A stretch of 22,925 bases of DNA from Kipferlia bialata. Taxonomy: Eukaryota; Fornicata. How positions within the stretch are numbered: the stretch's first letter is position 1; each line of letters starts with the position of its first letter. Under the pieces are notes generated by a model. That model was not told the DNA's origin, did not search any database, and worked only from the letters and a program-made list of their open reading frames with translations. The translations under genes and the position numbers were made by a program. The stretch covers positions 1,834 through 24,758 of the forward strand of contig BDIP01000219.1 of the NCBI GenBank assembly GCA_003568945.1, read 5' to 3'. This document shows positions 1 through 8,547 of the stretch, in pieces.

Positions 1-327
1 GAAGTAATCATGATGATGCTGTCATCGTCTGACAATAAGGGTGTAGAGGGAGAGAATTAAGGGTGTAGAGGGAGAGAATAGAATAATGAGTTTAGTGTGT
101 GAGAAAATATGGGTGAAGAGGGAGAGAAGGGTGTAGGGGAGAGAGTACACACCTGGTACAAACGACAGACACTGGGGCTTGATGTTGATGCAGCTCTCTC
201 TCTCTATATATATATATACTCTATGTGTTTATATGTATGTACATTACACTACATATATATACATTGTGTATATACACACCTGGCACAAATGACAGGCACT
301 GGGGCTTTGTGCTGAGGCTGAGGGCAG

Positions 328-371
<44 letters not shown>

Positions 372-820
372 GTGTACATCTGGTACAATAAGGGTGTAGA
401 GGGAGAGAGAGAGAGAGTATATACCTGGCACAAATGACAGACACTGGGGCTTGGTGTTGAGGCTGAGGGCAGCTATGCATGTGCCCTGGGCCACGTTCCA
501 GATACGCACACGCCTGGTATTAAGGGTGTAGAGGGTAAAGAGGGTGTAGAGAGTATTAAGGGTGTAGAGGGTATCAACGGTGTAGAGGGTATTAAGGGTG
601 TAGAGGGTATTAAGGGTGTAGAGGGTATCAAGGGTGTAGAGGGTATTAACAAGAGTGCACATAAGTGTGCTGTGTAGAGAGATACTGGGAGCATATATGC
701 AGTGAAATACCTGTCGAATCCAGCTGTGGCCAGTCTGGTGCCACCTCTCTCTCTCTCTCTCTCTCTGTATATATATATATATAAATATACCTGTCGAATC
801 CAGCTGTGGCCAGTCTGGTA

Positions 821-862
<42 letters not shown>

Positions 863-1014
863 ATATATATATACACAGCACACTGTATAGAATATACATA
901 GGAATACCTGTCGAATCCGGCTGTGGCCAGTCTGGTACCGTCCTCGGACCAGATGACACTGGGGGTGGGATACACATAGATAATAGAGAGAGAGAGAGAC
1001 AGAGAGAGAGAGAG

Positions 1015-1058
<44 letters not shown>

Positions 1059-2325
1059 CTGCCGTCCTCGGATCACATGACACTGATATACTTTACAAAA
1101 CATAGCAGTAAGAAGAAGGCCGACGAGAGAGAGAGAGAGAGAATGAGAGAGAGAGATAGAGAATTACGTACGATGTGATGGGGCGTGTGTGGCCGTGGAA
1201 TGTACGGATACATGGGAACCGGCCAGTAAGGCCCTTCTGGCTCTGGGGGTCATTATATAGAGGGTTTCATTTGAATAGGTCATTATAATAAGGGAGGGGA
1301 GGTCATTAGATTAAGAGAGGTACTCATTATAATATGGAGTTATAGTTAGGACGAACTATATTGAAGAATGCAGGCCCTTCTGGCTCTGGGTGTCATTATA
1401 ATAAGGGGGGAATCATTAGAATAGATAGAGTGGAGTCTACATATAGTCTACTGAAAAGAATGGGAAGAGTCATCAGAAGAAATATGAAAACAGCTAACAC
1501 AATATATATATATATACAATATTACACCTTGTTCTGCATAGTGCCCATGATTCCGTCCTGCACATATAGTAAAAAGTATTTTTATATATATATAATACAT
1601 ATATTGTAGTATATAAACATATATATACCGTGTTCTGCATAGTGCCCATGATGCCATCCTGCACATAGATTCTAATAATATATACTATTCACACTTCTGA
1701 TACCTTGTATATATATATATGCATAATACTACTACTATTTTTTACTACATTATAATACCTTGTTTTGCATGGTGCCCATGATCCCATCCTGCACGTTGGT
1801 ACTGGAGGTATCCCAGAGCTTGACCTTGCCATCCATGCCACCTGGGTATTAAGGGTGCAGGGGGAGAGAGAAGGGGTGTAGAGGGAGAAAGAAAGGGTGT
1901 AGGGGGAGAGAGAAAGGGTGTAGGGGGGAAGAGAGAGAGAGAGAGAGAGAGAGGTATCCCAGAGCTTGACCTTGCCATCCATGCCACCTGACATTAAGGG
2001 TGTAGAGGGGGAGAGAAAGGGTGTAGAGGGAGAGAGAAGGGGTGTAGGGAGAGAGAGAGAAAGGGTGTAGGGGGAGAGAGAGAAAGGGTGAAGAGAGTCA
2101 CTATACCTGACACAAACATATATAGTATACATACTAACCTGATACAAACATGTGACCACTCTAACTCTCTCTCTCTATCAATATATGTGTACATACATGT
2201 ATATGTATATGTCTCCTTACCTGATACAAACATGTGGCCACTCTTGGGTGCCCATACCAGGGCACTGACACCCTTGGGGTGGGCATTGACCCAGGTGTGA
2301 CAGCAGTGCCTGAAATAAGGGTGTA

Positions 2326-2360
<35 letters not shown>

Positions 2361-2572
2361 GAATCGACCCAGGTGAGGCAGCAGTGCCTAGTGTCTAAAG
2401 GGTGTAGAGGGAGAGAGAACAATACCTGCTGCACACTGACAGGTACCGGTTGTATATATTTATATACATTGGAAATTTGGACAGATAGAGGGGGAGAGAG
2501 AGAGAGAGGGGTACCTAGGCACCGTAGCTCTGACTCTGGTACATATACCATATACTATACTAAATAGTATAT

Positions 2573-2627
<55 letters not shown>

Positions 2628-2636
2628 CATACATAC

Positions 2637-2667
<31 letters not shown>

Positions 2668-4111
2668 TATAGACATATACCTAGGCACTGTGGCACTGAC
2701 TCTGGTTGGGAATATATACCATATATATACATATCAGAGTGAGAGATACACATGGGTACATACATACATACATACATACATACCTATATACATAGTATTA
2801 TAATATACATTTATACAATATATATACATATATATACCTAGGCACTGTGGCACTGACCCTGGTTGGGTATATACATATAATATACTATATGGTATATGAA
2901 TACATATATATACATATCAGAGTGAGAGAGATAGAAATAAGAGTGTAGGAAGAGAGAGAGAGAGAGAGAGAGGTACCTAGGCACTGTGGCACTGACTCTG
3001 GTTGGGTCATCTGGCATGACATGCTGCATGGCATCGGGGACCTTGGTATTAAGGGTGCAGAAGGAGAGAATAAAGGGTGTAGAGGGAGAGAGATGCATGA
3101 CACGCTGCTGCATCGGGGACCTGTATTAACTTAATACTATTAAGTGTGTAGAGGGAGAGAGTAAAGGGTGTAGAGGGGGAGAGAGAGGCATGACATGCTG
3201 CATGGCATCGGGGACCTGCATATTAGGGGTGTAGAGGGAGAGAATAAAGGGTGTAGAGGAAGAGAGAGAGGCATGACATGCTGCATGGCATCGGGGACCT
3301 TGATATTTAGGGTGTAGAGGGGGAGAGATGTGTAGATATGTATACACACAGTGTGTATGTCCTTTCCGGTGCCTTGTACTGGGTATATACATATACACAC
3401 ATATACATTAATATATTCATAGAAAAATACAGTAGCTAACTTCCCTCTCTCTCTATATATATATGTGTATGGGATGGATGTATACACACCTGAGTGTATG
3501 TCATCCCCAGTGCCTTGTACTGGGCTGGGTATATACATGTACAATGCATATATATTTATATATATATGTATATACATTCGTGTATAATATTGTATCCAAT
3601 GCATTAATATATATATGTAAATTGTATATATATATACCTGTGTGTATGTCCTTCCGAGTGCCTTGTACTGGGCTGGGTTGTGCCACTCGGAGTAGGGCCT
3701 GGAGGGTAAGTACATATATAGAGTATACACTATATATATACATACAAAACATATAATAATAATATATATACGTGTGCTGGGTTGTGCCACTCGGAGTAGG
3801 GTCTGGAAGGTAAGAGTGAATGCAGTCATATAAATGAATACATACTTGTATACATGCCTTTGTAGGTCTGGAAGGTCAGAGGAAATACAAAAACTATAGG
3901 AGACATGTAAAACACACACATATATTCATATCAATACTCTCTCTCAATATATATTCACATTCGCAGAGTTATATGTGTATGAGCTTGTACCTTGCCTCAA
4001 CCTCCGGGGCACGCCTCTCTCTCTCTCTCTCTCTCTCTATAAATATAGATAGGTATATAAATAGTTAGGTCTATGTGTATGCCACTGTACCTAGCCTCGA
4101 CCTCCAGGGCA

Positions 4112-4149
<38 letters not shown>

Positions 4150-4283
4150 GATATTTATATATATATATATATATAGTATTGTATTCATTAGTATACCTAG
4201 CCTCGACCTCCAGGGCACGTCTGCGCTCATCGGCCTCGGCCTGACATAAGGCAAAAACAATAAGGGTCTAGATATATACACAC

Positions 4284-4318
<35 letters not shown>

Positions 4319-4734
4319 AAGAAAGAACACACTGCGCTCATCGGCCTCGGCCTGGGGGTTAGAGATACCAATAGCACTTAATAATAATAATAATGATAAT
4401 TAATATCTATATTGTAGCATATACAAATATTGGGAAGGTATGCGCTCATCGGCCTCGGCCTGGGGGGTTAGATAGACATACACAGATAGTTAGATAGACA
4501 TATATATAGTTAGATAGACATATATATAGTTAGATAGACATATATAAGGTTATATATAGTTAGATGGAGAGAGAGAGAGAGAGAGAGAGAGCTCACCGGC
4601 TTCGGCCTGGGGGTTAGAGATATAGGCACCACACATACATGGTATATATTGAATATATATACACATATACACTGTATATATACACTGTATATACCCCCAT
4701 CGTATTTTCATAGTCCTTGGCCTCCTGTTCAACA

Positions 4735-4766
<32 letters not shown>

Positions 4767-4767
4767 A

Positions 4768-4807
<40 letters not shown>

Positions 4808-4870
4808 TATATATACTGTATATACACCTCCATTCTCTTGTCATAGTCCTTGGCCTCCTGCTCAACAGCA

Positions 4871-4912
<42 letters not shown>

Positions 4913-5331
4913 CTGTATATATACCTCCATTCTCTTGTCATAGTCCTTGGCCTCCTGTTCAACAGCAGCCAGCTCCTCAGCAGTGGGGTCCTCGGCTCTC
5001 CTAGTCATTAGATTAAGGCAAAGTCATTAGATTTAGAATTATATCATTAGAATAAGAACATAACAGCAGCCAGCTCCTCAGCAGTGGGATCCTCAGCCCG
5101 CCTAGTCATTAGATTAAGGCACAATCATAGAGTAAGACATATGTCAATATGATGTAATGTATCCTTACGAGTCAATATTATAGATTAGTTTTGCTCTATT
5201 CACAGGTCAATATAGATTAGTGATGAAGTCATTATATTAGTACCTCTTGGCCTCTCTGGCCATCTCGGCTGTGTCGAATGGGTTGTATCCACCCTTGACA
5301 CCAGTGTCCTCCTAGTAATGAGTAAAGGGGC

Positions 5332-5377
<46 letters not shown>

Positions 5378-8007
5378 CCTTGACACCAGTGTCCTCCAAT
5401 TAATGAGAAAAGGGGCTAGAGGGGGAGAGAGAGAATGCAAAACACCCATATGCCAATCTCCTTCTCCCTCGCCTTGTCTCTCTCTCTCGAAAACGCCAAT
5501 TCTCAAATAGATATTTCCATTGCTGTTGATAACGATTCAATATATATACATATTTATATATATATACCTTCTCGCCAGTCTCCTTCTCCCTCCGCCTCTT
5601 CTTGGCAACCTGACGCCTGGCCTGATTGTGAGATATGCACACATCAGATATACATACACATATATACTCACCTGGTTACGCACTCCCTCTGTGAACAGGA
5701 ACTCTCTCTCTCTCTCTCTCTATCATATAGCATATATATTAATATATATATATATGTATAGTACATACACTATATACTCACCTGATTGCGCACTCCCTCT
5801 GTGAACAGCAATACTCTCTCTCTCTCTCTCTCTCCATATATATATATATATAATATTAATATATATACAAACATATGTATTTATACCTGGTTGCGCACTC
5901 CCTCTGTGAACAGGAACTCTCTCTCTCTCTCCCCCCCCCCCCTCCCCCCTTCCCTCTCTTTCAATATTCACATATATATAAACAATTGTATATATGTGTA
6001 TAGTACATATACGAACCTGGTTGCGCACTCCCTCTGTGAACAGGAACTCTGCCTGTGCGTCCTGAAATAAGGGTGTAGAGAGAGAGAGAGAGACAGACGC
6101 ACCCATACAACAATACCCATAAATACACACATTAATATTCATATTCTCCCATACCTTGACGTGCTTGGCCACCACTGCGTGCTTGGCATGGGTGACAGAG
6201 GCAGCATAGCCTGGTATTAAGGGTGTAGAGAGAGAGAGAGAGAGAGAGTAGGCATGGGTGACAGAGGCAGCATAGCCTGGAAATAAGGGTGTAGAGAGAG
6301 AGAGATGGAGAGAGAGTGCACATGGGTGACACAAGCAGCAACTACACACACACACACACATATATATATCTACAATACTAATTTTACCTGATCAAAGAAG
6401 GGATTGAGATATATATACCCTACTTGCCGTCTGCATGTTCACAGGGTTGACCTCCTCTATATATATATACAATACTATATAATGTGCATATATAGGTATA
6501 TAGGTGAATACTATCTCTGACCTGCTGTCTGCATTTTCAAGGGGTTCACCTCCTCCTGCACCACGGCCAATATACTATCAATATCTATATACTACACTTA
6601 ACACATACTCGTATTTATATACATATAGTATATATCATTTCCCTACCTGCCGTCTGCACATTGAGTGGATTGACCTCCTCCTGCACCACAGCAAGGTGGC
6701 ATATATATATTATATACTATATACACTATATATAATAATACACCATACTCAATACAGCTGATGATAAGGGCCTAGCGAGGGAGAGAGCTATATATTACCT
6801 GCCGTCTGCATATTGAGTGGATTGACCTCCTCCTGCACCACGGCCAGATGGCATATATACTATATACTATTTAATTATTATTTAATTATTATTTAATTTA
6901 CTATATATACTATATACCTAACACATATATGTATGTATACATATAGTGTATACATACCTGCTGTCTGCATATTGAGTGGATTGACCTCCTCCTGCACCAC
7001 AGCCAGATGGCCAACAGGTGCATATATACTATATACACTATATATACTACACTATATACATATACACATAGTATCTATATACCTGCTGTCTGCATGTTCA
7101 AAGGGTTCACCTCCTCCTGCACCACAGCCAGGTGGCACAGATACTATATATACTACACTACATACTATATGCATATACAGCTGATGTTAAGGGTCTAGAG
7201 AGGGGGAGAGAGAGAATACCTGCTGTCTGCATGTTCAAGGGGTTCACCTCCTCCTGCACCACAGCCAGGTGGCCAACAGGCACGTTGATGGCGCCACTCG
7301 CAATGAGCTTCTCTCTGGTGTTAGAGAGAGAGATAGAGAGACAGAGAGAGAGAGACAGGTACGTTGATGGCGCCACTCGCAATGAGCTTCTCCCTAGGGT
7401 TAGAGGAAGAGAGAGATAGATAGATAGAGAGATAGAGAGAGAGGCACAGTGATGGCGCCACTCGCAATGAGCTTCTCCCTAGGGTTAGACATATACATAC
7501 AGGCAAATATATATATAAGGAGAGAGAGAGAGAGAGAGAATCACAATGAGCTTCTCCCTGTAGTGTTAGAGGAAGAGGCGAGAGAGACTATCTGTTGTAT
7601 TAGAGAGAACGGAAGCCTATGGGGAAGACCGGGAGCTTCTCCCCTGTATGAGAGAGACAGGGATAGATTGCGGGAGAAAGAGGAGCATCAATAATAGTTG
7701 CGCTTGCAATCAACGGACGGACACAGACGGAGAGAGAGAGAGAGAGAGAGTACTAGAGGGGGGGGGGGGGGAGGTATATACATTATCTATTCACTACTAG
7801 TCTAAGTCAATATGTCAACAGCATACAAATATGTCACAACGTGAGATATGACAGAAAACGTCATTGGTGATATGCAGTAGAGACTGCTAGATGCAACAGA
7901 GACACCCAACTCACGTACAGGATGCAGTCGAACACGGATCTGATGGCTGGATCGTTCCGTCTGATGTTGCCAACCTCCTCGCAGACACGGCATTGGATGC
8001 TCCCCAT
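1..8007 (-). CDS. PRP17: PRP17/CDC40-like pre-mRNA splicing factor (WD40), 3' end off the window
   Basis: Second-step spliceosomal WD40 protein. Exons on the minus strand, in transcript order: 7919-8007, 7220-7314, 6155-6210, 6017-6061, 5568-5621, 5244-5311, 4925-5000, 4197-4240, 3638-3698, 2977-3041, 2426-2446 (uncertain), 2221-2309, 1759-1841, 1172-1242, 908-958, 425-513 and 1-28. Phases agree throughout and give about 361 residues. Family matches: NPLNMQTAGYA resembles the PRP17 N-terminal NPF...SGYAE stretch; YKALGRTY matches DYQGRSY; HPKGVSALVW and GMDGKVKLWD form blade 1; CIRTFHGHTRPITSVIW and GFDRRVRIWN form blade 2; KPQCLSFVPDDD opens blade 3. The other blades lie off the left edge. 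A basic/acidic helical stretch (KKRRREKETGEK to EVEAR) precedes the propeller. The start ATG at 8007 is inferred from exon phase; its peptide contains an unexplained CRVC motif. Only the 2426-2446 exon lacks an AG acceptor. Introns carry the exon-edge repeats listed separately. The identity is strong for the WD40 part and moderate for the first exon. Confidence 0.85.
153..513 (-). repeat. Exon-edge repeat cluster, exon 425-513 (WD40 blade 2/3)
   Basis: The 3' end of exon 425-513 plus its donor is repeated at about 280-329 and 153-193. Each copy keeps a GT donor and is followed by a TA or CT tract. Differences from the exon are mostly silent: TGT/TGC, TCA/TCG, GTG/GTA and ACC/ACA, with AAC/AGC an exception. 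Confidence 0.85.
517..650 (-). repeat. 18-bp minisatellite in a PRP17 intron
   Basis: About seven tandem units of an 18-bp word (TATTAAGGGTGTAGAGGG and variants), immediately upstream of the acceptor of exon 425-513 on the coding strand. The unit contains the CACCCTTAATACC element that ends many introns here, so the array looks like repeated copies of an intron 3' end without the exon piece. Confidence 0.85.
711..1082 (-). repeat. Exon-edge repeat cluster, exon 908-958
   Basis: Donor-side copies of the exon end (ACTGGCCACAGC...GACAG, then GTAT) lie at 711-745 and 791-825. An acceptor-side copy of the exon start lies at about 1060-1082, after a CAG acceptor. GA/CT tracts separate them. GCC/GCT in the copies is a silent change. 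Confidence 0.85.
1371..1991 (-). repeat. Exon-edge repeat cluster, exons 1172-1242 and 1759-1841
   Basis: A 16-nt acceptor-side copy of exon 1172-1242 lies near 1371-1386. Donor-side copies of exon 1759-1841 lie at 1534-1562 and 1629-1668, each followed by a GT donor. An acceptor-side copy lies at about 1953-1985, preceded by TTAATGTCAG. The 1534-1562 copy differs from the exon only at silent third positions (GAT/GAC, GGG/GGA, ACC/ACT, CAA/CAG). Confidence 0.85.
2109..2391 (-). repeat. Exon-edge repeat cluster, exon 2221-2309
   Basis: Donor-side copies of the end of exon 2221-2309 (ATGTTTGTATCAG then GT) lie near 2109-2122 and 2143-2160. An acceptor-side copy of its start lies at about 2360-2391, preceded by ACACTAG. 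Confidence 0.8.
2426..3300 (-). repeat. Exon-edge repeat cluster, exon 2977-3041
   Basis: The exon end (GTGCCACAGTGCCTAG then GTA) recurs near 2514-2541, 2674-2711 and 2838-2868. The exon start (GTCCCCGATGCCATGCAG) with its acceptor recurs near 3098-3120, 3190-3217 and 3274-3300. The short exon 2426-2446 starts with the same GGTACC that ends the copies. It has no AG directly upstream in this sequence, so its boundary is uncertain. Confidence 0.8.
3350..3872 (-). repeat. Exon-edge repeat cluster, exon 3638-3698
   Basis: Donor-side copies of CAGTACAAGGCAC...CATACAC lie near 3350-3397 and 3490-3531. An acceptor-side copy of CCCTACTCCGAGTGGC lies at about 3776-3810, and a very short one near 3863-3872. 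TA-rich tracts separate them. Confidence 0.8.
3993..4611 (-). repeat. Exon-edge repeat cluster, exon 4197-4240
   Basis: Donor-side copies lie at about 3993-4014 and 4093-4113. Three acceptor-side copies lie near 4334-4354, 4443-4462 and 4592-4611, each preceded by CTAACCCCCAG. The 44-nt exon thus has five partial copies around it. Confidence 0.85.
4692..5101 (-). repeat. Exon-edge repeat cluster, exon 4925-5000
   Basis: Donor-side copies lie near 4692-4738 and 4830-4871. An acceptor-side copy of about 39 nt lies at 5063-5101 after TCTAATGACTAG. In the acceptor-side copy the first codons are changed only silently (AGA/CGG, GCC/GCT, GAC/GAT). Confidence 0.85.
5372..5470 (-). repeat. Degenerate exon-edge copies, exons 5244-5311 and 5568-5621
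   Basis: The start of exon 5244-5311 is repeated at about 5372-5398, but the base before it is no longer an AG acceptor (TAATTGGAGG replaces TACTAGGAGG). A weak donor-side copy of exon 5568-5621 (GGGAGAAGGAGA) lies near 5447-5470. These look like older, decayed copies. Confidence 0.6.
5675..6061 (-). repeat. Exon-edge repeat cluster, exon 6017-6061
   Basis: Three donor-side copies of TGTTCACAGAGGGAGTGCG...CAG lie near 5675-5700, 5783-5810 and 5889-5915, each with a GTGAGT or GTATAA donor. They differ from the exon only by CGC/CGT and AAC/AAT within the core, both silent. Confidence 0.85.
6155..6341 (-). repeat. Exon-edge repeat cluster, exon 6155-6210
   Basis: Acceptor-side copies of the exon start (GCTATGCTGCCTCTGTCACC) lie near 6252-6280 and, more degenerate, 6319-6341. 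Each is separated by the TAAGGGTGTAGAG word and a GA tract. Confidence 0.8.
6424..7140 (-). repeat. Six donor-side copies of the end of exon 7220-7314
   Basis: Copies near 6424-6455, 6523-6572, 6647-6698, 6799-6852, 6958-7018 and 7082-7138 each repeat about 30-60 nt that encode HLAVVQEEVNPLNMQTA, followed by a GT-type donor and TA-rich DNA. Most differences are silent (GTG/GTC, AAC/AAT, CCC/CCA/CCT, TTG/CTC, ACA/ACG, CAC/CAT). Exceptions are ATG/GTG, AAC/AAA and TTG/GTG. This is the most amplified exon edge in the window. Confidence 0.9.
7351..7645 (-). repeat. Four acceptor-side copies of the start of exon 7220-7314
   Basis: Copies of GAGAAGCTCATTGCGAGTGG, decreasing in length, lie near 7357-7394, 7444-7480, 7541-7560 and 7632-7643. 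The first two are preceded by CTAACCCTAG and the others by ACACTACAG and CATACAG. GA/CT tracts and other filler separate them. Confidence 0.85.
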
Positions 8008-8547
8008 TCTGACACACAAACAGTCCCTGGGGCTACCTTTCTCTTGGCTTATTGGGCTTCTGGGTTAGCGACGCAACTACAGGGGCCCAGGTGAGTGGTG
8101 ATTGGTGGCAGGTTCCTCAATCTGACTCTATGAATAGGCACCGATGTGTCACAACAATCTACGCTGATTGGCTCTAATCAATCAATGAGTGTAGACGAAT
8201 CAGAATAATTGATTTCATATCATATGCCGCCGGAGTGGCTTTTCGGCTTCCCTTCGGCTACTATGCCGTTGTTGCACCCGATATATACCCAGACAACCTA
8301 TAGTTCATAGATGGCTCCCAGGTAGTATATTGTGACGCTACTCTGTACTATTTAGAAATTCGTATATAGGCACATTTCGAAATCAGAAACAAAAGTGAAG
8401 AAGAACTAGGGTTTAGCTGGAGTTGCGGCAACTGTTGCCTATCGCTCGCTTGTATTTCTTCATCTGTGTCATACAGACCGGTCATCACTATTTCGAGAAC
8501 ACACACTTGTCTGATCCTGCTTGCCTAGGTGGGTGTGGCCATCAGAT
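8008..8547. promoter_or_regulatory. Divergent intergenic region between PRP17 and the TMEM33-like gene
   Basis: 540 nt between two inferred start codons that point away from each other, so promoters for both genes should lie here. The base composition is mixed and the microsatellites stop abruptly. No certain promoter motif is seen. Short open frames here (for example 8423-8716 plus) have no splice-consistent continuation. Confidence 0.5.

Larger units (their letters stand above)
1..7760. repeat. Microsatellite-dense intron block
   Basis: Nearly all intron sequence of the PRP17 gene is built of (GA)n/(CT)n, (TA)n and short TACA/TAGA runs. Clear examples are the TA tracts near 330-369 and 4768-4803, the GA tracts near 983-1054 and 5335-5370, and the mixed tract 2575-2668. 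A G run lies at 7758-7771. Between tracts the word TAAGGGTGTAGAGGG recurs dozens of times; read on the coding strand it is the C-rich end of introns (CTACACCCTTA). The many serine/leucine or isoleucine/tyrosine reading frames in this block come from these repeats and are not genes. Confidence 0.9.

Noticed and set aside
517-650. Telomere-like TAAGGGTG repeats
   Set aside because: The unit is 18 bp, is confined to intron ends and matches the local splice element; it is not a run of TTAGGG-type repeats and is not terminal.
249-3919. Long minus-strand frames rich in Ser/Leu or Ile/Tyr
   Set aside because: They read through CT and TA microsatellites and exon-edge copies; splicing removes most of this sequence.
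6388-6408. Possible PRP17 exon reading NPFFDQ before a GTAAAA donor
   Set aside because: Its phase does not fit, and exon 7220-7314 joins directly to exon 6155-6210 to give the family-like NPLNMQTAGYA.
153-7490. CRISPR-like pattern of near-identical 25-40-mers with variable spacers
   Set aside because: The repeated units are pieces of adjacent exons with splice sites, the spacers are microsatellites, and the genes are eukaryotic.
7891-8094. Plus-strand frame ending at a CAG/GTGAGT donor
   Set aside because: It overlaps the phase-matched first exon of the minus-strand PRP17 gene and has no downstream exon.
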